From the NCBI GenBank assembly GCA_015059425.1, contig SVAM01000004.1, forward strand, positions 31,004 to 95,003: a stretch of DNA of 64,000 nucleotides, given 5' to 3'. Both the position numbers and the translations under genes were made by a program. Origin of the DNA: Bacillota bacterium. Its GTDB lineage: Bacteria > Bacillota_I > Bacilli_A > RF39 > UBA660. The notes below the pieces were generated by a model that did no database searches, was not told the DNA's origin, and saw only the letters and a list, made by a program, of their open reading frames with translations. Shown here in pieces: positions 1-10,777 of this stretch (positions are counted from its first letter, which is position 1; the number at the start of each line of letters is the position of its first letter).

Positions 1-68
1 TGAAGCTGAAGTAATGATATATAATGTGGCAACTCAATAGTTGCTATTTTATAATAAGGAGGTTTAAT

Positions 69-617
69 ATGTCACATATAAAAAAATTATTAGGAGAAAA
101 AATTTATTTATCACCAATGAGTTTAGAAGATGCAGAAGACTTTACAAAATGGATTAATGATCGAAGTGTTAGTGATAATACACATTCTACTGCTAAAACA
201 TATAATGTTGAAACTGAAAGAGAATGGATAAAAAATATATTAGATAATAAAGAACCGACTTTTTCAATTGTTTTAAAAGAAAATGATAAACTAATTGGTA
301 ACTGCGGTTTAATGAATGTTAAAAATATTGATGGAACTGCTGAGATAGGAATAATGATTGGTGAAGAAGAGAATAGAGATAAAGGTTATGGTAGTGAAGC
401 TATAAAATTATTATTAGATTTTGGTTTTAATGTGTTAAAATTACATAATATAGATTTAAAGGTATTTGATTTTAATAAAAGAGCAATAGCTTGTTATAAA
501 AAAATAGGCTTTAAAGAGTACGGTATAAAACATGAAAGCTATTATTTAAATGGTAAATATCATAATGAAATATTACTTGAAATGTTAGAAAGTGATTATA
601 GAAATATTGAAAAATAA
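69..617 (+). CDS. GNAT family N-acetyltransferase (RimJ/RimL-like)
   Basis: ATG at 69 after AAGGAGG; translation has GNCGLMNV..AEIGIMIG.E.RDKGYGSEAIKLLLDFGF acetyl-CoA binding pattern. Confidence 0.88.
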   Translation: MSHIKKLLGEKIYLSPMSLEDAEDFTKWINDRSVSDNTHSTAKTYNVETEREWIKNILDNKEPTFSIVLKENDKLIGNCGLMNVKNIDGTAEIGIMIGEEENRDKGYGSEAIKLLLDFGFNVLKLHNIDLKVFDFNKRAIACYKKIGFKEYGIKHESYYLNGKYHNEILLEMLESDYRNIEK

Positions 618-705
618 AGGTGTTTAGAAAACATCTTTTTTAAATGTTAAATTTCTTTATTTAATAATATATTTATGCTAAAATAATTATGAAAGAGGTG
701 TATGT

Positions 706-1140
706 ATGATAAAAAAATATTTAGAGGAATTTAAAACTTTTATAGCTAGAGGGAATGTACTTGATTTAGCAGTAGGAGTTATTATTGGTGGAGCTTTTTC
801 TAAAATTGTAACTAGTTTAGTAAATAATATTTTAACTCCAATAATAGGTTTAGTTTTAGGCGGAGTTGATTTTTCTAATTTAGCCATTACTTTTAGAAAC
901 GCAAGAATTGAATATGGTGCATTTATTCAAGCAATTATTGATTTTTTAATTATTGCTGCATGTATATTTATATTTGTAAAATTTATAAATGGTATTATAA
1001 ATAGAAATAAAAAAGAAGAAAAAATAGAAGTTAAAGAAGTATCTAAAAAAAGTGATGAAGTAATTTTATTAGAAGAAATAAGAGATTTACTAAAAAAAGA
1101 TATAAAAAAAACTACTAAAACTGTTAAAAAGGAAAAATAA
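706..1140 (+). CDS. mscL: Large-conductance mechanosensitive channel
   Basis: [38 protein letters not shown] is characteristic of MscL TM1. Confidence 0.95.
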   Translation: MIKKYLEEFKTFIARGNVLDLAVGVIIGGAFSKIVTSLVNNILTPIIGLVLGGVDFSNLAITFRNARIEYGAFIQAIIDFLIIAACIFIFVKFINGIINRNKKEEKIEVKEVSKKSDEVILLEEIRDLLKKDIKKTTKTVKKEK

Positions 1141-1997
1141 TGATTCTTTGTGTAGTAGGCCCAACAGGGGTGGGAAAAACTAAATTAAGTGTTGCATTAG
1201 CTAAAAAATATAATGCTATTATAATTAATGCAGATGCTATGCAAGTATATAAAGGTTTAGATATAGGAACAGCTAAAATAAAAGAAAGTGAAAAAGAAAG
1301 TGTTCCTCATTTTCTATTTGATATAAAAGATGTAAAAGAAAATTATACTGTTTATGACTATCAAAAAGATGCTAGAAAAATACTTGAAGAAAATAAAGAC
1401 AAAAATATAGTTTTTGTGGGGGGAACAGGGCTTTATTTAAAGGCAGCTTTATATAATTATGTATTTAATGAAGAAGAAAATAATAATAATTATGATATGT
1501 TAACTAATGAAGAGTTATATAAATTATGTAAAGAAAAAGATGAGAATATGGATATTCATCTAAATAATCGTAAAAGGTTAATAAGGTTTTTAAATAAAGA
1601 AAAAGTTGAAAAAGAAGATTGTTTTCAAATATATGATGCTACTTTTATAGGTTTAACTACAAACAGAGAATTATTGTATGAAAGAATTAATAATCGTGTA
1701 GAAGAAATGTTTGATGAAGGCTTACTAGAAGAAGTTAAATATTTTTATGATAATAATATATATTCAAAAGCTATTAATACTGGTATAGGATATAAAGAAT
1801 TGTATAAATATTTTAATAAAGAAATTAACTTAGATGAAGCTAAAGAATTAATCAAAAAGAATAGTAGACATTATGCTAAAAGACAATATACATGGTTTAA
1901 TAATCAAATGGATGTTATTTGGTTTAATGTGGATTTTAAAAATTTTGATAACACAATTAATGAAGTAATAAATTATATTGATAACAATAAAATTTAA
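1140..1997 (+). CDS. miaA: tRNA dimethylallyltransferase MiaA
   Basis: GPTGVGKTKLSVALAKKYNAIIINADAMQVYKGLDIGTAK, VGGTGLYLKA, RQYTWFNNQ. Confidence 0.95.
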   Translation: MILCVVGPTGVGKTKLSVALAKKYNAIIINADAMQVYKGLDIGTAKIKESEKESVPHFLFDIKDVKENYTVYDYQKDARKILEENKDKNIVFVGGTGLYLKAALYNYVFNEEENNNNYDMLTNEELYKLCKEKDENMDIHLNNRKRLIRFLNKEKVEKEDCFQIYDATFIGLTTNRELLYERINNRVEEMFDEGLLEEVKYFYDNNIYSKAINTGIGYKELYKYFNKEINLDEAKELIKKNSRHYAKRQYTWFNNQMDVIWFNVDFKNFDNTINEVINYIDNNKI

Positions 1998-2007
1998 AGG
2001 TGATATT

Positions 2008-3090
2008 TTGAATAAGGTAATAAAAAACGTTTTAATAAAAATAGAGAATAGTGGGTATGAAGCATACTTAATAGGTGGGTATGTTAGAGATCTCTTAGTT
2101 GGAAAATCTTCATACGATATAGATATATGTACAAATGCTACACCTAGAGAATTATTAACAATATTTCCAAATAGCAATACAAAAAATTTAGGTGGAATAG
2201 ATTTTAAGATTAAAGAATATCATTTTGAAATAACTACTTATCGTGAAGAAATAAAATATAAAAATAGAAAACCTATTGAATATAATTATATAAATAGCTT
2301 AATTGAAGACTTAAAAAGAAGAGATTTTACTATAAATGCAATATGCATGAATAGTAAAGGTGAAATAATAGATCTATTAGATGGGACAAAAGATATAAGT
2401 GATTTAAAAGTACGAATGATAGGAGATATAAATACTAAAATAAAAGAAGATCCTCTTCGTATTCTAAGAGCTATACGTATTGCAACTACATTAAATTTTT
2501 CGTTAGATCATATATTATATAAAGAAATACAAGCAAATAAAAAAGAAGTTTTAAAATTATCTAATACTAGATTAAAAGAAGAATTAGATAAAATATTACT
2601 ATCAGATAATGCAAAAAGAGGTTTAAAATTATTAGAAGACTTAGGAATTAATAAACTTTTAAAAATTAGTAATTATAATGATTTGATATTAATAAAAAAT
2701 CTAGATGCAATGTATGCTCAAATATCTATTATGTATGAATTGCCTTTTTCGAAAGAAGAAAAGAATAATATAGAAATTATTAGAAAATTAATAGATAAAA
2801 AAGTAATTACAAAGGAAGACTTATATAAATATGGATTATATTTATGTGGGATTGGTGCTGAATTATTAAATTTTAATAAAAAAGAATTAACCAAAATGTA
2901 TAAAGAATTATCAATACATGATAAAAGTGAGATAAATATTAAAGCAGAAGAAATACATAATACTTTAAATATTGATTATAAAGAAATAAATAGTATAATG
3001 AAAGATGTAGAAAAAAGCATTATAAAAGGTTATTTAAAGAATAAAAAAACAGATATTATTAAATATATTAAAGATAAAAGAAAAGAGTGA
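2008..3090 (+). CDS. cca: CCA tRNA nucleotidyltransferase / poly(A) polymerase family
   Basis: YLIGGYVRDLLVGKSSYDIDICTNATP, RRDFTINAI; TTG start at 2008 after AAAGGTG. Confidence 0.92.
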   Translation: MNKVIKNVLIKIENSGYEAYLIGGYVRDLLVGKSSYDIDICTNATPRELLTIFPNSNTKNLGGIDFKIKEYHFEITTYREEIKYKNRKPIEYNYINSLIEDLKRRDFTINAICMNSKGEIIDLLDGTKDISDLKVRMIGDINTKIKEDPLRILRAIRIATTLNFSLDHILYKEIQANKKEVLKLSNTRLKEELDKILLSDNAKRGLKLLEDLGINKLLKISNYNDLILIKNLDAMYAQISIMYELPFSKEEKNNIEIIRKLIDKKVITKEDLYKYGLYLCGIGAELLNFNKKELTKMYKELSIHDKSEINIKAEEIHNTLNIDYKEINSIMKDVEKSIIKGYLKNKKTDIIKYIKDKRKE

Positions 3091-3095
3091 TTATA

Positions 3096-3731
3096 ATGGA
3101 TAAAACAATGTTTAAAAGTAAGAAATATGTTACTAATAGTATATTTATAAAAAAAGCATTATCTTTAAAATTAACTTTAGAAGAATTTTTAATGTTAACA
3201 TATTTTGATAATGATTTAAATAATTATTTAAATATTGAATTACTTAGTCAAAACATTGGTTTGTCTATTGAAGAATCTTACAAAATATTTAATAATTTAT
3301 TATCAAAAAAACTTATAACAATTGAAACAGATAAAGATATTGAAGGCAGAATGATAGAAAAAGTAAATTTAGATAATTTTTATGAAATGATATATGAAGA
3401 AAAAGAAATAGAAAAAAAAGCAGAACAAAAAACAGACATATATCATATATTCGAAACAGAATTTGGAAGAACTATAACAAGTATGGAATACGAAATAATA
3501 AATGCTTGGTTAGAAAAAAGTTATAGTGAGGAAATGATTATTGGAGCTTTAAAAGAAGCAGTATATAATGGAGTAAATAATTTACGATATATTGATAAAA
3601 TACTTTATGAATGGAATAAAAAAGGTTTAAAAAACATGAATGATGTGAATAATCATTTAATTAATAAAGAAGAACCAAAAGAAAGAAAAGAATTATTTGA
3701 TTATAATTGGTTAGAAGATATAGATGAATAG
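3096..3731 (+). CDS. DnaD-like replication initiation protein
   Basis: N-terminal winged-helix-like region and C-terminal DnaD-like segment FETEFGRTITSMEYEIINAWLEKSYSEEMIIGALKEAVYNGVNNLRYIDKILYEWNKKG. Confidence 0.85.
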   Translation: MDKTMFKSKKYVTNSIFIKKALSLKLTLEEFLMLTYFDNDLNNYLNIELLSQNIGLSIEESYKIFNNLLSKKLITIETDKDIEGRMIEKVNLDNFYEMIYEEKEIEKKAEQKTDIYHIFETEFGRTITSMEYEIINAWLEKSYSEEMIIGALKEAVYNGVNNLRYIDKILYEWNKKGLKNMNDVNNHLINKEEPKERKELFDYNWLEDIDE

Positions 3732-4347
3732 TGAATATATAATTAAAGAGCTAGATAATATATTTCCTGATGCTAGATGTGAGTTATATTATGAAAAGGA
3801 TTATGAACTTTTAATAGCAACAGTACTTAGTGCACAGTGTACTGATAAGAGGGTTAATATTGTTACAAAAGAATTGTTTGGTAAGTATAATCTTTATGAT
3901 TTAAAAAATATTTCTATAAAAGAAATAGAAAATATTATAAGAACATGTGGCTCATATACTAAAAAAGCTTATTATATCAAGACTATAGCAAATAAATTGT
4001 TAAATGATTATAATGGTAAAGTACCAAATAATCGTGAATATCTAGAAAGTCTACCTGGAGTGGGTAGAAAGACATGTAATGTAGTTTTATCAAATTTATA
4101 TAATGTACCAACTATCGCTGTAGATACTCATGTTAGTAGAGTATCAGTAAGACTTGGTTTAGCTAAAAAAGAAGATAATGTTTTTACTATTGAAAAGAAG
4201 TTAATGAAAAAATTTCCTAAAGATAAGTGGAGTAGAATTCATCATCAATTAGTATTATTTGGAAGATATAATTGTACTGCTAGAAAACCAAAATGTAATA
4301 ATTGTCCATTTATAAACAAATGTAAAGAATACAAAAAATACTCATAA
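3724..4347 (+). CDS. nth: Endonuclease III
   Basis: LLIATVLSAQCTDKRVN, LPGVGRKTCNVVLSN, AVDTHVSRVSVRLG, C-x6-C-x2-C-x5-C Fe-S loop. Confidence 0.95.
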   Translation: MNSEYIIKELDNIFPDARCELYYEKDYELLIATVLSAQCTDKRVNIVTKELFGKYNLYDLKNISIKEIENIIRTCGSYTKKAYYIKTIANKLLNDYNGKVPNNREYLESLPGVGRKTCNVVLSNLYNVPTIAVDTHVSRVSVRLGLAKKEDNVFTIEKKLMKKFPKDKWSRIHHQLVLFGRYNCTARKPKCNNCPFINKCKEYKKYS

Positions 4348-4356
4348 TGAGTATTT

Positions 4357-4917
4357 TTACATTGACCTAATATTTTGTTCTTTAAGTAGATTTTCAAAAT
4401 CTTTAGAATTATTTACACTATTAATTAATTCGCCATTTTTAAAATAAAGAATTACTGGAATATTATTGATATAATTATTTCCAATCTTAAGCTCTTTTGC
4501 AATTTCTTCTTTATAGTTTTTATTTTTATCTTTTATATTTGTAATATTTATAAAGTAGAAATTATTTTGTAAATCATAATTATCTATTATTGGTTTTAAA
4601 TTTTTTTCTAAATTATAAACTTTTTTATCTTGGGTATAACTTATATAAACAAAATAATAATTTGGAGTTTCTGATAAAACAGAATCTATAGCATTTATAT
4701 CAGTTATTTCTAAATTAATAGTGTTATTACTCATTAAATAACTATTTAAATATTTTTCTTGTTCTTTAACTTGATGCCATTTATTGATATATAGAATTAT
4801 AAAAATAATTCCTAGTACAACACCAAAGCCTAATAAATAATTTTTATAATAAATGGCTTTGTTTTTATATTTAGCTTTTGACATATAACCATATCCTTTC
4901 ATAAAATATTTTAACAT
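4357..4917 (-). CDS. Membrane-anchored thioredoxin-like protein lacking an obvious CXXC
   Basis: N-terminal TM; YYFVYISYTQDKKVYNLEKNL...FYFINIT...NIPVILYFKNGELI resembles a thioredoxin fold. Confidence 0.6.
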   Translation of the reverse strand: MLKYFMKGYGYMSKAKYKNKAIYYKNYLLGFGVVLGIIFIILYINKWHQVKEQEKYLNSYLMSNNTINLEITDINAIDSVLSETPNYYFVYISYTQDKKVYNLEKNLKPIIDNYDLQNNFYFINITNIKDKNKNYKEEIAKELKIGNNYINNIPVILYFKNGELINSVNNSKDFENLLKEQNIRSM

Positions 4918-4975
4918 ATAATAATTATATTTGCAAACTAGATACTATATACATTTACATCAAAAAAAGATAATA

Positions 4976-7219
4976 CTAATTTGTATTATCTTCAAGTTTA
5001 ACTAAAACTTCACGAGGTTTAGAACCGTTTTGAGGTCCTACAATACCACGTTCTTCTAATAAGTCTACAACTCGAGCTGCTCTATTATATCCTAATCTAA
5101 ATCTTCTTTGTAATAAAGAAGTACTAACTTTGCCGGTTTGGATAGCAAATTCAACTATTTCATTATATAAAGGATCATCATATTCTTCTTTTTCATTTGG
5201 AAGTCCATGAATACCGGCACCAGTAGCATTTAAGTTTTCCATAGCTTCATCATATCTCGCACTTTGTTGTTTACAAGTATAATCTATAATTCTTTTTATT
5301 TCGTTATCATCAATAAAACAACCTTGAATACGTGTAGGAACATTTTCACCCATAGGTAAATATAACATATCACCTTTACCTAAAAGTTTTTCAGCACCAC
5401 TGGCATCAAGAATAGTACGAGAATCTATATTTGATGCTACAGCAAATGCTATACGTGATGGAATGTTTGCTTTAACAACCCCTGTAATAACATCTGTAGA
5501 AGGTCTTTGAGTAGCAACAATTAAATGTATACCAGCCGCTCTAGCCATTTGGGTAATTCTCATTATAGAATCTTCAACTTCTTTAGAAGCTACAAGCATT
5601 AAGTCTGCTAACTCATCGATTATTGCTACGATATAAGTCATACGTGGTATTTTAGTATCATTATTTTTATTTTCTTTATCAACCCAATCATTATATCCAC
5701 TTATATTTTTAACATTTTTATCACTAAATAAATCATAACGTTTTTCCATTTCCTCAACTAATTTTTGAAGAGCTATACTAGCTTTTTTCGGATCGCTAAC
5801 TACTGGACATAGAAGGTGAGGAATACCATTATAATTAGATAACTCAACTTTTTTAGGGTCTACTAATATGAGTTTAACTTCATCAGGTTTGTAACGCATA
5901 AGTATTGAACAAATAATAGTGTTAGTACAAACTGATTTACCAGAACCAGTAGAACCTGCAATTAAAAGATGAGGCATTTTAGATAAATCAGCTAACTGTG
6001 GCCTACCCATAATATCTTTACCTAAAGCAACTAATATTTTAGCATTATTTGAATTCTTATCTTGCATTGTTAAAACTTCTTTAAATTTAACCATACTTAT
6101 TGATGGATTAGGTATTTCAACTCCAATAGTACTTTTTCCTGGAATAGGAGCTTGTATTCTGACATCTTTAGCAGCTAAAGCTAAAGCTATCTCTTTATTA
6201 ATACCTACAATACGGCTAACTTTTGTACCACTAGGTACTTTAACTTCATATTGAGTTACGGCAGGTCCAATATGAATTTCTACAACTTGACCATTTATTT
6301 GGAAATCTCTTAAAACTCTTTCTAAATTTTCTTTATTACTCCTAATATAATTATTTGAATTATTTTTCTTAATTTCTTTAACATCATCTAAAAGAGATAA
6401 AGGTGGTAAAGTATAGCTTGAATTAACTTCTATATTATCTTTACGAGGCATTTCTAAACTTTCTGTTTGAGGTTGTTCTTTTAAATTTTTAAGTTGATCC
6501 ATACTAGTTATTATAATTTTATCATCTTTAGGTTGCAATTCTTCTTCATCATTATAATCAAAAACTTTAACTTCTGATTTCTTTTCTTCTTTATTATCAT
6601 TCTCTTCTGAATTATTATTTTTAAGAGATTTAATAAATGATTTAATAGCTTTTAAAACATCTGCAAGTGTTATATTAAATAATAGAATTAAACCAAATAT
6701 TGTAAATATTACACATACTATTTTGGAACCAGTAAGGCCAAATAGAGAACTGAATGCTATAGCAAGTAAAGAACCAATCATTCCGCCACCAATTTCAATT
6801 GATGTATCACCACTAGTAAATAAAGCAGTGTTACTTCCTATTGTGGAAATTCGCTCCATATATTGATCAACAGTAGACTGGAATATATCACCGGCGCCTT
6901 TACATTGTTCTATAAAACCAAAATGACTAGCTACTAGTATAATCAGTATTAAAACATATAAACCTATAAGTCTTTGACTTAAAAATTTAGGAAGTTTTCT
7001 TTTAAATAACATATATGCCCCTAAAAATAGCATGAGTAATAAAAGAAATATCCAAGCCCATCCACCAACTAAAAACATTGCAAATTTCTTAATTATTGAA
7101 CCTACCGGACCAAATCCGAAACCTATTAATCCTATTAATATTAAAATAAGGCCTGTAAGTTCTACACTATATTCTATATTTTGTTTTTCACTTGATTTTG
7201 ATTTTTTCTTCTTTGCCAT
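4976..7219 (-). CDS. ftsK: DNA translocase FtsK/SpoIIIE
   Basis: N-terminal TMs; HLLIAGSTGSGKSVCTNTIICSILMR, IDELADLM, C-terminal gamma winged helix. Confidence 0.95.
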   Translation of the reverse strand: MAKKKKSKSSEKQNIEYSVELTGLILILIGLIGFGFGPVGSIIKKFAMFLVGGWAWIFLLLLMLFLGAYMLFKRKLPKFLSQRLIGLYVLILIILVASHFGFIEQCKGAGDIFQSTVDQYMERISTIGSNTALFTSGDTSIEIGGGMIGSLLAIAFSSLFGLTGSKIVCVIFTIFGLILLFNITLADVLKAIKSFIKSLKNNNSEENDNKEEKKSEVKVFDYNDEEELQPKDDKIIITSMDQLKNLKEQPQTESLEMPRKDNIEVNSSYTLPPLSLLDDVKEIKKNNSNNYIRSNKENLERVLRDFQINGQVVEIHIGPAVTQYEVKVPSGTKVSRIVGINKEIALALAAKDVRIQAPIPGKSTIGVEIPNPSISMVKFKEVLTMQDKNSNNAKILVALGKDIMGRPQLADLSKMPHLLIAGSTGSGKSVCTNTIICSILMRYKPDEVKLILVDPKKVELSNYNGIPHLLCPVVSDPKKASIALQKLVEEMEKRYDLFSDKNVKNISGYNDWVDKENKNNDTKIPRMTYIVAIIDELADLMLVASKEVEDSIMRITQMARAAGIHLIVATQRPSTDVITGVVKANIPSRIAFAVASNIDSRTILDASGAEKLLGKGDMLYLPMGENVPTRIQGCFIDDNEIKRIIDYTCKQQSARYDEAMENLNATGAGIHGLPNEKEEYDDPLYNEIVEFAIQTGKVSTSLLQRRFRLGYNRAARVVDLLEERGIVGPQNGSKPREVLVKLEDNTN

Positions 7220-7371
7220 TTTTATTCACCATAATAATTATAACTTAAAGAAGTATTTAATGCAAACCATTATTTGACAAAAACTAAGATATAAACTAAT
7301 AAAAAACTAATAATTTCTTTAATAATTTAGAAAATTATGATATTATTTACTTACATTAAAGGAGAATTTAT

Positions 7372-8367
7372 ATGGGATTATTTGACAAATTTAAAAAAAC
7401 TTTTACTAAAAAAGTAGCAATAGAAGAAAATAAAGAATTAGATGCATATGACAAAGGACTTGAAAAAACAAGAAATGAATTTGTAAATGAATTAAGTATT
7501 TTAGGGCATAAATATACAAAAGTAAGTGATGAATATTTTGAAGAATTAGAAAGTATTCTTATTATGGCAGATATTGGGGTTAATACTGTTATGAAATTTA
7601 TAGACGAGTTAAGAAGTAGAGTAAAAAAAGAAAACATCACTGATACTAAGTATTTACAAGAAGTCATAGTAGATGAATTATTTATTATCTATGTAAACGG
7701 TGAATCATTAAGTGATAAAATAAATATTAATTATGATGGCCCAACTGTAATATTAATGGTTGGAGTAAATGGTGTAGGGAAAACTACTACTATCGGAAAA
7801 CTTGCTTATAAGTATAAAAGTGAAGGTAAAAAAGTTATGCTTATTGCAGGTGATACTTTTAGAGCAGGGGCTGTTCCTCAATTAGAAGAGTGGGCAAATC
7901 GTACTAATTCATTATTTTATGGTAAAGAAAATACAGATCCAGCAGGTGTAATATATGATGGTTTAATTAAAGCTAAAGAAGAAAACGTTGATATAGTCTT
8001 AGTAGATACTGCAGGAAGATTACAAAATAAAACAAATTTAATGAAAGAATTAGAAAAAATCAATAAAGTAATTGGAACTCACATACCTAATGCTCCTCAT
8101 GAAACATTATTAGTAATTGATGCTGCAACAGGACAAAACGGTATATTACAAGCAGAAGCTTTTAAAGAGATTACTAACATTACAGGGATAGTACTTACTA
8201 AACTTGATGGAACAGCAAAGGGTGGAATAGTTTTAGCTATAAAAGAAAGTGTTAATATTCCAGTTAAGTTTATTGGTTTAGGTGAAGGAATGGAAGATTT
8301 AAAAACATTTGATATAGAGAGTTATATATATGGTTTATTTAAGGATATGATTAACGATGGAAAATAG
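7372..8367 (+). CDS. ftsY: Signal recognition particle receptor FtsY
   Basis: GVNGVGKTTTIGKLAYK, DTFRAGAVPQLEEWA, DTAGRLQNKTNLM, TKLDGTAKGG. Confidence 0.96.
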   Translation: MGLFDKFKKTFTKKVAIEENKELDAYDKGLEKTRNEFVNELSILGHKYTKVSDEYFEELESILIMADIGVNTVMKFIDELRSRVKKENITDTKYLQEVIVDELFIIYVNGESLSDKININYDGPTVILMVGVNGVGKTTTIGKLAYKYKSEGKKVMLIAGDTFRAGAVPQLEEWANRTNSLFYGKENTDPAGVIYDGLIKAKEENVDIVLVDTAGRLQNKTNLMKELEKINKVIGTHIPNAPHETLLVIDAATGQNGILQAEAFKEITNITGIVLTKLDGTAKGGIVLAIKESVNIPVKFIGLGEGMEDLKTFDIESYIYGLFKDMINDGK

Positions 8368-8662
8368 AGAATATTTAAATAGTTTATTTGATATATATAA
8401 AGAATTATTAACAAGTATAGAACAAGAAACATTTATAAATTATTATGAAGAAGATTTATCTTTAAGTGAAATTGCAGAAATAAGAAAAGTTTCAAAAAGT
8501 AGTGTTGGTAAAACTTTAACAACTGCTGAAGAAAAATTAAAAGAATATGAAAAGATTTTAAAAGTATATACTACAAAAGAAAGATTAGCAAATATATTAG
8601 AATTAAATGACACAAGTCAGATAAAAGATAATATAAAAAAAATAATTGAAGAAAAGTTTTAA
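8357..8662 (+). CDS. YlxM/p13-like helix-turn-helix protein
   Basis: Overlaps ftsY; ~100-aa sigma-factor-like HTH (QETFINYYEEDLSLSEIAEIRKVSKSSVGKTL). Confidence 0.85.
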   Translation: MENREYLNSLFDIYKELLTSIEQETFINYYEEDLSLSEIAEIRKVSKSSVGKTLTTAEEKLKEYEKILKVYTTKERLANILELNDTSQIKDNIKKIIEEKF

Positions 8663-8745
8663 ATAATTAAATTTAGGGCTTTTCTTTTTTTATATTTTGT
8701 AGTAAAATCAAAATCTATGTCTTTTTTTGAAAGGGAAAATAAAAA

Positions 8746-10149
8746 ATGAAAAAAACAAAAATAATATGTAGTATAGGACCTGCTAGTAGTGATTACGAAG
8801 TTTTTAAAGATTTGGCACATGCAGGTATGAACGTAGCAAGAGTAAATTTTAGTCATGCAACAATTGAAGAAAGAAAAACTGTAGAAAATCTAGTAACGAA
8901 AATTAATAAAGAAGAAAATCTAAATATTGGCTTATTATATGATACAAAAGGTCCAGAATTCCGTAATGGAGAAGTGCAAGTTGGTGGAATAAATTTAGTG
9001 TCTGGTAAAACTATTCGTGTAGTAAAAGAAAATGTTATTGGCACAGAAGAAAGTTTTAGTGTAAACCATCCTGAAGCATTAAATAGTTTAGAGGTAGGGA
9101 ATGTTATTCAATTAGAAAATGGTTTAATGAAAATAGAAGTTGTTTCTAAAGAAGATGATGGTGTAACATGTAAAATTATAAATGGAGGAATATTAGGTAG
9201 CAAAAAGAGTTTATTTGTTCCTGGTGTAAAATTAGATATTCCATTTATTAGTGAAGAAGATAAAGAAGATATTAAATATGCATGTAAGAATAATGGAGAC
9301 TTTTTAGCTTTATCATTTGTATCTACGAAAGAAGATGCTTTAGAAGCAAGAAGAATTATTGACAGTGAAAAAAGCAATATCAAAATAATATCAAAAATAG
9401 AAAGTATGACAGGTATTAACAATTTAGATGAAATACTAGATGTTAGTGATGGTGTAATGGTAGCAAGAGGAGACTTAGGTGAAGAAGTACCTATTTCTTT
9501 ATTACCAGTATATCAAAAGTTAATAATTAAGAAAGCAAGAGAACATGGTAAGATTTGTATTGTAGCAACAGAAATGTTAGAAAGCATGAAGAAGAATTCT
9601 CGTCCAACTAGAGCGGAAGTTACTGATGTAGCAAATGCTATTTTAGATGGAACAGATGCTATTATGTTAAGTGGTGAAACAACTGTTGGAGCATATCCTG
9701 TAGAAGCAGTAAGATTTATGGCTAATATTGCAAGAGATACGGAAGAACATGCTCATAAAAACTTTGAATACAAAGGTAAAATTGGTCGAACTGAATGTAT
9801 TGCAAAAGGTGCAGTTGACTTAACAAATTATGTTGATGTAAAAGGTATAGCATGTGCAAGCATCAGTGGCTATACTGCAAGATTTATAAGTAATTTTAGA
9901 CCACATTGTCCAATTGTTGCAACATGTACAAGTGAAGTTGTAGCAAGAAGTTTAGCACTTAATTACGGCGTTTATACAAGTATAGTTCCAGTGTTTAAAA
10001 GTACTGATGAAATGATTAATATTGCTAAAACTAAAACTAAAGAATTTCTGAATTTGGATAAAGAAAATAAAATAATTATTACTGGTGGCATTCCAATAAC
10101 ATCTGAAGGAAGAATTACTAATTTCTTAAAAATAGAAGAAATAGATTAA
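8746..10149 (+). CDS. pyk: Pyruvate kinase
   Basis: TKIICSIGPAS, MNVARVNFSHA, DGVMVARGDLGEE, EMLESM.....PTRAEVTDVANAILDGTDAIMLSGETT. Confidence 0.97.
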   Translation: MKKTKIICSIGPASSDYEVFKDLAHAGMNVARVNFSHATIEERKTVENLVTKINKEENLNIGLLYDTKGPEFRNGEVQVGGINLVSGKTIRVVKENVIGTEESFSVNHPEALNSLEVGNVIQLENGLMKIEVVSKEDDGVTCKIINGGILGSKKSLFVPGVKLDIPFISEEDKEDIKYACKNNGDFLALSFVSTKEDALEARRIIDSEKSNIKIISKIESMTGINNLDEILDVSDGVMVARGDLGEEVPISLLPVYQKLIIKKAREHGKICIVATEMLESMKKNSRPTRAEVTDVANAILDGTDAIMLSGETTVGAYPVEAVRFMANIARDTEEHAHKNFEYKGKIGRTECIAKGAVDLTNYVDVKGIACASISGYTARFISNFRPHCPIVATCTSEVVARSLALNYGVYTSIVPVFKSTDEMINIAKTKTKEFLNLDKENKIIITGGIPITSEGRITNFLKIEEID

Positions 10150-10228
10150 ATTATTAAAGTTGTGAAAGCAACTTTTTTTCTTGCATTTAATTAAGTATTT
10201 TAGTATCTTATAATTGAGGTGTATTAAA

Positions 10229-10696
10229 ATGGATATAAATATTAAAATAGAAGACAAAGTACTTAATTATCGTGTTGCAGGGATAATAAAAAAAGATGAT
10301 AAAATACTAGTAAATGAAAGAGTAGATGTAGATTATGTAAGTTTAATTGGTGGCAGAGCCAAAATAGGAGAATCATCTATAGAAGCTTTGATAAGAGAAT
10401 TAAAAGAAGAAAGTGGCTATGATTTTAAATATGTTAAGACTTTAGGTATTATTGAAAATTTTTTTGTATCAAGATATGATAATAAAGAATATCATGAAAT
10501 ATTAATTATTCATGAAATGGAATTTAATGATAAAGAATTATATAATTTAGAAAAAATTCAAAATTATGAAGAAGAAAATGTAAAATTTGTATGGAGAACT
10601 TATGAAGAATTAGCAAATGTAAACTTTGTACCAAAGATTATCTTAAATTACTTAAAAAAAGATGAATTGTTTCATTTAATAAACAAAGATAACTAG
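10229..10696 (+). CDS. NUDIX hydrolase
   Basis: GGRAKIGESSIEALIRELKEESG Nudix box. Confidence 0.92.
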   Translation: MDINIKIEDKVLNYRVAGIIKKDDKILVNERVDVDYVSLIGGRAKIGESSIEALIRELKEESGYDFKYVKTLGIIENFFVSRYDNKEYHEILIIHEMEFNDKELYNLEKIQNYEEENVKFVWRTYEELANVNFVPKIILNYLKKDELFHLINKDN

Positions 10697-10777
10697 TTTA
10701 ATACTAGTTTTTTAATGCTCCCATCATTCGACAAATTAATATAAAAAATTATGTTATATTACATTTGGAGGTTTTGA

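Noticed and set aside
687-887. Antisense ORF opposite mscL
   Set aside because: Overlaps a confidently assigned gene on the other strand, no SD, composition of antisense translation.
1848-2177. Antisense ORF opposite miaA/cca
   Set aside because: Overlaps two confident genes; no support.
9108-9422. Antisense ORF opposite pyk
   Set aside because: Fully inside pyk with no independent evidence.
10741-10777. CAGA array upstream of DUF1016 copy 1
   Set aside because: Checked; the promoter region has a TATATT -10 but no 23-nt-spaced CAGA half-sites, so copy 1 is not part of the array-linked set.
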